Origin: Bacteroidales bacterium UBA2714
GTDB taxonomy: Bacteria > Bacteroidota > Bacteroidia > Bacteroidales > P3
Assembly (NCBI GenBank): GCA_002354035.1
Contig: DEKU01000053.1
Span: 1 to 19,904, forward strand
DNA length: 19,904 bases
Direction: 5' to 3'
Shown here piece by piece: positions 15,577-19,904 of the stretch; position 1 is the stretch's first letter; every line of letters starts with the position of its first letter. A program made the position numbers and the translations under genes. The notes beneath the pieces were generated by a model. It made no database searches and was not told the DNA's origin. It was given only the letters and a program-made list of their open reading frames with translations.

Positions 15577-15610
15577 TTTGTTGGTATTTGAAAGTTTTTT
15601 CGTATCTTTG
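15577..15610 (+). promoter_or_regulatory. Promoter for the leader RNA and methyltransferase genes
   Basis: TTTGTTG at 15577-15583, a 19-bp spacer and TATCTTTG at 15603-15610 match the Bacteroidetes consensus. Transcription should begin near 15617. No similar promoter is visible between the terminator at 15873 and the ATG at 15974, so the methyltransferase genes probably depend on this one. Confidence 0.8.
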
Positions 15611-15704
15611 CAGTCCAATTGAACATCGAATCGACAACATTATTATCAACAAAAACATAGTAACTACAACAGAAAGAAGAAAATAAAGAAGATATATTAA
15701 CATT

Positions 15705-15955
15705 GCGTTTGCTATTTATTCGGCACTGCTCTGAAACCTGAGAAATTTCTATAAGCAACCCATTACGGATAAGTCAGTAAATGTCTGCGTTGTTGCGCGG
15801 GCGTGACTTATCAATGGTTGCGGGCAATCTCAGGGCCTCAGAGCGTGGATAATCACAAGTCCGCGCTCTTTTTGTGTCCTGAGACTTCGGCGGTGGAGAA
15901 CGCCACGAAGACGGTTCAACCCTCCGGCCCGTAAGCCGCACAGATAGGCACACGC
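15705..15955 (+). ncRNA. Large structured RNA: attenuator leader or 6S-type RNA
   Basis: A nested hairpin can be drawn by hand. GCTCTGA 15728-15734 pairs with TCAGAGC 15838-15844, CCTGAG 15737-15742 with CTCAGG 15829-15834, GCAACCCATT 15755-15764 with AATGGTTGC 15813-15821 (one bulge), GATAAGTCA 15768-15776 with TGACTTATC 15804-15812, and GTCTGCG 15783-15789 with CGCGGGC 15796-15802. An asymmetric bubble (15743-15754 against 15822-15828) interrupts it, as in 6S RNAs. An outer helix (GCGTTTGC 15705-15712 with GCACACGC 15948-15955, plus CGGC 15721-15724 with GCCG 15935-15938) and a hairpin CTTCG/CGAAG (15885-15910) are possible. The 3' arm of the long hairpin overlaps an intrinsic terminator. 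The structure is plain; its identity as 6S, riboswitch or attenuator is not. Confidence 0.65.
15841..15873 (+). terminator. Intrinsic terminator overlapping the leader hairpin
   Basis: GAGCGTGGA (15841-15849) pairs with TCCGCGCTC (15860-15868) over 9 bp with one G-T pair, followed by T5. Bases 15841-15844 are also the end of the long hairpin, so the two structures compete. It lies 100 bases before the methyltransferase start codon. Confidence 0.8.
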
Positions 15956-15973
15956 GCTAACCATACGCAGACT

Positions 15974-16642
15974 ATGACTGATGCAACTACTGCCCCACTG
16001 GCGAGGGGGCAGATTAAATCGCGCAAGCGGGTGGTGGACCACGGCGAGGTGTTCACCCATCCGCGTGAGGTGAACGCCATGCTCGACTTGGTGAAGCCTG
16101 AGACGGAGCGGATAGACAGCCGCTTTTTAGAACCCGCCTGTGGCGACGGGAATTTTTTGATTGAGATACTGCGGCGCAAGCTGGCGGTGTGCCGCCGGAG
16201 GGCGGAGGCCGAGCAGTATACGCAGTTGCAGTATGAGCAAAACGCGGTGCTGGCCGTGAGCAGCCTGTATGGCATCGAGCTGCTGGCGGACAATGTGGCG
16301 GCCTGCCGCGAGCGACTGGCAAGTTTTTTTGCCGCGCAGTATGCCGAGGTGTATGGGCCGCGGTGCAAGGCGGAATGCACGGCAAGTGTGCAGTATCTGC
16401 TGGAGAAGAACATCATACATGGCGACGCGCTGAGCTACCGCCGCGTGGACAACCCGGAGCAGTGGATTGTGGTGAGCGAATGGAGCATGATTGGGCAGGG
16501 GATAGTGAACCGCAGGGATTATGAGTTCAGCTACTTGGTGGGCGACAGCGCGGAGGCCGACCTGTTCAGCGACCTGCCCTGCGCGGTGTTCCCACCCGTG
16601 TATTTCCTCAACCTAAACAGGCAAAGCTATGGCGAGGAATGA
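15974..16642 (+). CDS. N6-adenine DNA methyltransferase-like protein (first subunit)
   Basis: This 222-residue protein has an N-terminal segment V-x-DHGEVFTHPREVNAMLDLV (20-40) and the S-adenosylmethionine-binding motif I FLEPACGDGNFL at 51-62, followed by YGIELLADN (motif II-like). These are the marks of gamma-class N6-adenine methylases of restriction-modification systems. The catalytic NPPY motif is absent: after HGDAL the chain runs straight to its end. It therefore probably cannot methylate alone and may work with the next protein, which has NPPY. Its stop lies 14 bases inside the next gene, so the two are translationally coupled. Homologous short ORFs in gut Bacteroidales are usually labelled restriction endonuclease subunit M. 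No earlier start exists, because an in-frame TAA lies at 15932. G-rich coding strand. Confidence 0.85.
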   Translation: MTDATTAPLARGQIKSRKRVVDHGEVFTHPREVNAMLDLVKPETERIDSRFLEPACGDGNFLIEILRRKLAVCRRRAEAEQYTQLQYEQNAVLAVSSLYGIELLADNVAACRERLASFFAAQYAEVYGPRCKAECTASVQYLLEKNIIHGDALSYRRVDNPEQWIVVSEWSMIGQGIVNRRDYEFSYLVGDSAEADLFSDLPCAVFPPVYFLNLNRQSYGEE

Positions 16643-18176
16643 CTACAATCCTGATGTGCTCAACTGCTTGGCCAATTTGAGCAGCGACGAGATTTTCACT
16701 CCGCCGCAGCTGGCAAACCGGATGTTGGACTTGTTGCCCCAGGAGCTGTTCGCCAACCCCGCAACCCGTTTTTTGGACCCTTGCTGCAAAAGCGGGGTTT
16801 TCCTGCGGGAGATAGTGAAACGGTTAGACCGTGGGCTGCAGCCGGTGATTGCCGACCGGCGCGAGCGCATCGAACATATCGTGCAGCGGCAGGTGTTCGG
16901 CATCGCCATCACAGAGCTGACGGCCCTGATGAGCCGCCGCAGTGTGTATTGCAGCAAGTATGCCGACAGCCCGTACAGCATTCACCAGTTCGGCACACGA
17001 GAGGGCAATATCCAGTACCAGCCGCTGCACCACACCTGGCAAGGGGGCAAGTGTGTGTATTGTGGGGCCAGCCAAGGGGTGTACGACCGTGGCGAGGCCG
17101 CCGAACAGCACGCCTACCAGTTTATCCATACCAACAACCCAGAAAAGATATTCAACATGAAATTCGACGTAATCATCGGCAACCCACCGTACCAACTGGA
17201 CGACGGAGGTCAGGGAGCAAGTGCGCCACCAATATACCATCTCTTTATAAAAAAGGCATTACAACTTACCCCAAGATATTTGTGTATGATAATTCCATCG
17301 AGATGGATGTCTGGCGGGCGCGGTCTTGATGAATTCAGAATATCAATGCTCAATGATAAAAGAATCAGAATCCTTCATGATTTCCCAAACTCAGAAGACT
17401 GCTTCTCTGGTGTTGATATCAAAGGAGGGATTTGTTACTTCCTATGGGAACAAGGCTCATCAGGAGATTGTTTGGTGGTTACACATCATAACGATAAAGC
17501 CATCGAATCAAGACGTCCTCTCTTAGAAAAAGGATACGAGACATTCATCAGGTTTAATGAGCAGATAAGCATAATAAAGAAGATCAAAAAGCATGGTGAA
17601 CGAAGCTTTTCAGAGTACCTGCAAGCTGGAAGATTCTTTGGTTTCCATACAAAAGTAAAATGGGATGACGACAATATGGGTTGGATTCAAACTGCGGATG
17701 GAAAAGATTTTATCAGAATCCAAAAGACCAAGGATAAAAGCTACAATGTCAAAGTATATGCTCATGGAGGGCATTTCTATATCAAACACGATGACGTTCC
17801 TCGCAATAGAGATTACATAGCCTCTCGTAAAATAATAATTCCTGAGGCGGGTAACCCTGATAGCACTATACTTGGCCGCCCTCGAATAGCTGAGCCTAAT
17901 TCTTGTAGTACCAATACGTTTATTGTAGCAATATCACCTAACAAGAGTTTTACAGAAGATGAAGCAAGCAATATTCTAACCTATTTAAGAACGAAAACAC
18001 TTCGTTTTTTAGTGGCAACAAGAACTACCACACAACACATGCCTCCGCAATCATATCAGTTTGTGCCGATGCAGGACTTTAGCCATCCTTGGACGGACGA
18101 GATGCTGTATGAGAAGTACGGGTTGACAGAGGAGGAGATAGCCTTTATAGAGAGCATGGTGCGGCCCATGGATTAG
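16629..18176 (+). CDS. Eco57I-type N6-adenine DNA methyltransferase with recognition domain
   Basis: The 515-residue protein starts with IFTPPQLANRMLDLLP (22-37) and motif I FLDPCCKSGVFL (48-59; Cys-Lys in place of the usual Ala-Cys-Gly pattern). A C-V-Y-C-G-A pair of cysteines lies at 142-147, and catalytic motif IV NPPY at 185-188 (DVIIGNPPYQL). About 300 residues follow that should contain the target recognition domain, ending HPWTDEMLYEKYGLTEEEIAFIESMVRPMD, a C-terminus common in this family. The product would methylate adenine at a specific DNA site. DNA encoding roughly residues 195-475 is AT-rich, whereas both ends are GC-rich, suggesting an exchanged recognition domain. It overlaps the first subunit by 14 bases and precedes an unknown gene by 21 bases. 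No nuclease subunit is visible. Confidence 0.9.
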   Translation: MARNDYNPDVLNCLANLSSDEIFTPPQLANRMLDLLPQELFANPATRFLDPCCKSGVFLREIVKRLDRGLQPVIADRRERIEHIVQRQVFGIAITELTALMSRRSVYCSKYADSPYSIHQFGTREGNIQYQPLHHTWQGGKCVYCGASQGVYDRGEAAEQHAYQFIHTNNPEKIFNMKFDVIIGNPPYQLDDGGQGASAPPIYHLFIKKALQLTPRYLCMIIPSRWMSGGRGLDEFRISMLNDKRIRILHDFPNSEDCFSGVDIKGGICYFLWEQGSSGDCLVVTHHNDKAIESRRPLLEKGYETFIRFNEQISIIKKIKKHGERSFSEYLQAGRFFGFHTKVKWDDDNMGWIQTADGKDFIRIQKTKDKSYNVKVYAHGGHFYIKHDDVPRNRDYIASRKIIIPEAGNPDSTILGRPRIAEPNSCSTNTFIVAISPNKSFTEDEASNILTYLRTKTLRFLVATRTTTQHMPPQSYQFVPMQDFSHPWTDEMLYEKYGLTEEEIAFIESMVRPMD

Positions 18177-18197
18177 AAACATATAAAAAGCAACAAG

Positions 18198-18803
18198 ATG
18201 AAGAAGATAAACACTCTGACAGACTTTATATCGGCTGAGGGATGCCTGAAGTCGGAAGATGAGGCAATCAAACACGATGCACGAAGGGCGTTGGACGAGA
18301 TGAAGAAGAACCGACCCAAAGAGTATGCCGATTATTACCGCCTCCTGCATCCAGTGAGCAGAAAGCCTTCGACACGGGATGAGTTGAAGAGCCACCTGAT
18401 GGAGGCCGCATACCCGCTCCCCTTGCAGTTTAAGATTCCGTTTGGACTGACGGAAAAGGATGTGCTGAAGGCATTCGACCATCTGGGCGATGCAGAGATA
18501 TGGGACAGCCAGGGGAAAGCAGCCTCGCGGGCGGTGCTGCTGAAACGGGCCATACAGCATGCCGTGGACGACGGAATGTATGACGACCAATTGGTACGCA
18601 GCAGACTTCTGACATCGTGTCACAATGCAGACAAGAAGTTCCAGCTCTCGGAAAAATATCCCGGCTTAAGGGAAGCCTACAAGGAGGCCGTCCGCACAGC
18701 CTCGATAAAGGAGCTGATGCGGGTGTTCCCCACGCAGTCGATGAAATACGACGCACTGCTCGACTTTATCGACCGCATAATAAACAGAATGACGAAAGGA
18801 TAA
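18198..18803 (+). CDS. Unrecognised 201-residue protein of the methyltransferase locus
   Basis: I do not recognise this family. It is a soluble, highly charged, mostly helical protein (KSEDEAIKHDARRALDEMKKN; KDVLKAFDHLGDAEIWDSQ; KEAVRTASIKELMRVFPTQS) without signal peptide, membrane segment, zinc cysteines or a clear PD-(D/E)xK, HNH or GIY-YIG nuclease motif. It starts 21 bases after the methyltransferase stop in the same direction, so it is probably co-transcribed. Position suggests an accessory or regulatory part of the modification system, or a highly diverged restriction subunit. It is followed directly by the repeat and transposase region, so anything that once lay beyond it may have been displaced. 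Confidence 0.7.
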   Translation: MKKINTLTDFISAEGCLKSEDEAIKHDARRALDEMKKNRPKEYADYYRLLHPVSRKPSTRDELKSHLMEAAYPLPLQFKIPFGLTEKDVLKAFDHLGDAEIWDSQGKAASRAVLLKRAIQHAVDDGMYDDQLVRSRLLTSCHNADKKFQLSEKYPGLREAYKEAVRTASIKELMRVFPTQSMKYDALLDFIDRIINRMTKG

Positions 18804-18827
18804 ACAACAAACAGAAAACACAGAGCG

Positions 18828-18989
18828 TTCTTTGAAATAATGGTGAAGGGAACAGATTGACTGCATCAAATGGCCACCCCGAATGGGGTGGGATTCCCGT
18901 AACACCGTACAAGCGACGCTTCGGCATCGCGCAGTGCGGTGACGGGCTGCGGCTGATGGGACGCGACTACATCAGCGTACGCAATAAAA
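18828..18989 (+). repeat. Left REP-like unit, copy 1
   Basis: This unit of about 162 bases recurs 170 bases downstream. It holds hairpin CCACCCC-GAAT-GGGGTGG (18874-18891), then GGATT, TAACACCGTACAAGCG, a second hairpin with outer stem CACCG/CGGTG, and a third pair GCTGATG/CATCAGC. It ends AATAAAA. By my count it differs from copy 2 at eight positions. Confidence 0.85.
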
Positions 18990-18997
18990 GGAGTGCA

Positions 18998-19159
18998 TTC
19001 TTTGAAATAATGGTGAAAGGAACAGATTGACTACATTAATTGGCCACCCCGAATGGGGTGGGATTTCTGTAACACCGTACAAGCGACGCTTCGGCGTCGC
19101 GCAGTGCGGTGACGGGCTGCGGCTGATGGGACGCGACTACCTCAGCGTACGCAATAAAA
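18998..19159 (+). repeat. Left REP-like unit, copy 2
   Basis: The second tandem copy ends 25 bases before the transposase start codon. The inner stem GCGACGC-TTCG-GCGTCGC (19083-19100) is perfect here, while copy 1 has one mismatch in it. Outer stem: CACCG 19073-19077 with CGGTG 19107-19111. It is homologous, in inverted orientation, to the units on the right of the gene. Confidence 0.85.
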
Positions 19160-19184
19160 ATGGCTGCCATACGTTACTACTCAC

Positions 19185-19634
19185 ATGAGTTACACATGCA
19201 CATTGTACCATATTATTGTGCGTACCCGCAAAAGCATACCCGCCATTCCAGAATCCCATGAGCGAGAGCTTTACGCCTATATGTTGGGGATGGCCAACAA
19301 TTACCAGTGCAAGGTGTACCGCATAGGGGGTATGCCTGACCATGTGCATCTCTTGGTGTCTCTGCCACCCACCATGGCCTTGGCGACTTTTGTCAAAGAA
19401 CTAAAAGTATCGACAAGCAAATGAATGAAAACCAATCCCCATTTCCCTTTGTTCGAAGGCTGGTCACAGGAGTATGCTGGTTTTACATACAGCATACAGG
19501 ATAAGGAGAAAATCATCAACTATATCAGAGGACAGAAAGAGCATCATAAAAGAGTGTCTTTCGCCGACGAATATAGAAAGGTGATACTGGAGAGTGGTAC
19601 TGGGATTGATGAGACGTACTTCATGAAAGACTGA
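19185..19634 (+). pseudogene. IS200/IS605-type (RAYT-like) HUH transposase, interrupted by a stop
   Basis: The reading frame encodes about 149 codons of a Y1-type HUH single-strand transposase: MSYTCTLYHIIVRTRKSIPA at the start, YRIGGMPDHVHLLVSLPP with the metal-binding H53-x-H55 (H-hydrophobic-H), and INYIRGQKEHHKRVSF with likely catalytic Tyr113. Codon 80 is TGA (19422-19424) in the middle of STSK-stop-MKTNPHFP. The same frame continues without shift to TGA 19632-19634. In relatives I recall, this position is Trp, so a single TGG to TGA change is likely. Neighbouring genes use TGA as a normal stop. Two inverted pairs of structured repeats flank the gene, as in REP-associated tyrosine transposases. 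The gene is probably inactive unless the stop is read through. Confidence 0.88.
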
Positions 19635-19797
19635 TATTATCGCGTCCCTCTCGGGACGCACACTCCCCCCTCCCTGCTCCCACGGCACTGCGCTTTCGCT
19701 TGTACCGTGTTATTGAAATCCCGTGCCTCCGGCACGGCTTCTTATTCCCCTTATGGGTTGGCAGGGAACGGATTTCTTTGAGACTCTTTTCTTGAAT
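19629..19797 (-). repeat. Right REP-like unit, copy 1 (inverted relative to the left units)
   Basis: Read on the minus strand it has hairpin CCGTGCC-GGA-GGCACGG (19737-19721), GGATTTC, TAACACGGTACAAGCG, outer stem CACGG/CCGTG (19709-19705 with 19685-19681) around a GC-GAAA-GC core, CGCAGTGCC, and GGGACGCGAtaataTCAG. The order of conserved words matches the left units, while stem sequences differ by compensating changes. It begins inside the last codons of the transposase frame. Confidence 0.82.
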
Positions 19798-19904
19798 GAC
19801 TGATATTGTCGCGTCCCTGTCGGGACGCACACTCCCCCTCCCTGCTCCCACGGCACTGCGCTTTCGCTTGTACCGTGTTATTAAAATCCCGTGCCTCCGG
19901 CACG
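19798..19904 (-). repeat. Right REP-like unit, copy 2, cut by the window edge
   Basis: A second tandem copy of the right unit, 169 bases after the first and nearly identical, runs to the last base of the window. More copies or another gene may lie beyond. Confidence 0.82.

Noticed and set aside
15705..15955. Retron msr-msd, RNase P RNA or tmRNA
   Set aside because: No reverse transcriptase gene follows, and none of the invariant words of RNase P RNA or the tRNA-like ends of tmRNA are visible.
18870..19020. Peptide-like reading through the left repeats (YKRRFGIAQCGDGLRLMGRDY...)
   Set aside because: The repeat period of 170 is not a multiple of three, the frame is not kept between copies, stems are conserved rather than codons, and the homologous right units do not keep the reading.
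18828..19159. CRISPR-like array from the repeated units
   Set aside because: Only two 162-base copies with an eight-base gap; no short repeat and unique-spacer pattern and no cas genes.

Overview
The window is a piece of a Bacteroidales (Bacteroidota) chromosome. The evidence is mutually consistent. There is a BspA-like leucine-rich repeat surface protein, a DPP5-type peptidase, and a secreted protein with a C-terminal type IX secretion (T9SS) sorting domain. Several lipoproteins have Bacteroidetes-style signal peptides. Promoters are of the TTTG (about 19 bp) TAnnTTTG class, and start codons lack clear Shine-Dalgarno sequences. No genus can be named from the sequence alone.

Layout. 1-528: the 3' end of a BspA-like repeat gene and its terminator. 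827-2920 (minus): a DPP5-like periplasmic S9 peptidase. 3046-5561: an operon of an NrnA-like DHH phosphoesterase and two FKBP-type prolyl isomerase lipoproteins, divergent from the peptidase. 5652-7896: adenylate kinase, then the GTPase ObgE and a PAP2 membrane phosphatase. 8034-9484: a CvpA-family membrane protein overlapping a tRNA-dihydrouridine synthase. 9569-12454: a TPR lipoprotein, aspartate carbamoyltransferase pyrB and pyrI, and a small membrane protein. 12526-13989 (minus): a T9SS-sorted secreted protein that shares a palindromic divergent promoter region with tRNA-Ser(CGA). 14543-15079 (minus): an unrecognised 178-residue protein. 15196-15269 (minus): tRNA-Glu(CTC).

From about 15.3 kb the window turns accessory. 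A canonical promoter at 15577-15610 drives a long leader that folds into a large hairpin overlapping an intrinsic terminator. This is either a free-standing structured RNA (a 6S-type RNA is possible) or an attenuator for the genes behind it. Behind it lie two overlapping N6-adenine DNA methyltransferase genes and a 201-residue gene of unknown function. No recognisable restriction nuclease or helicase is present. The specificity part of the second methyltransferase has an AT-rich composition unlike its two ends, which suggests an exchanged recognition domain.

The right end (18828-19904) is a transposase of the IS200/IS605 (HUH tyrosine) type, broken by one in-frame stop. It is flanked on both sides by pairs of about 170-bp structured repeats. 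The left and right pairs are homologous but inverted relative to each other, and their hairpin stems differ by compensating changes. This is the arrangement expected of a REP-associated tyrosine transposase unit (REPtron), and together with the leader RNA it is the most novel-looking part of the window.

The left two thirds are mostly housekeeping: protein folding, nucleotide and RNA turnover, tRNA modification, ribosome assembly and pyrimidine synthesis. Plus-strand GC skew changes sign near 4-5.6 kb and near 14-14.5 kb without regard to gene direction.
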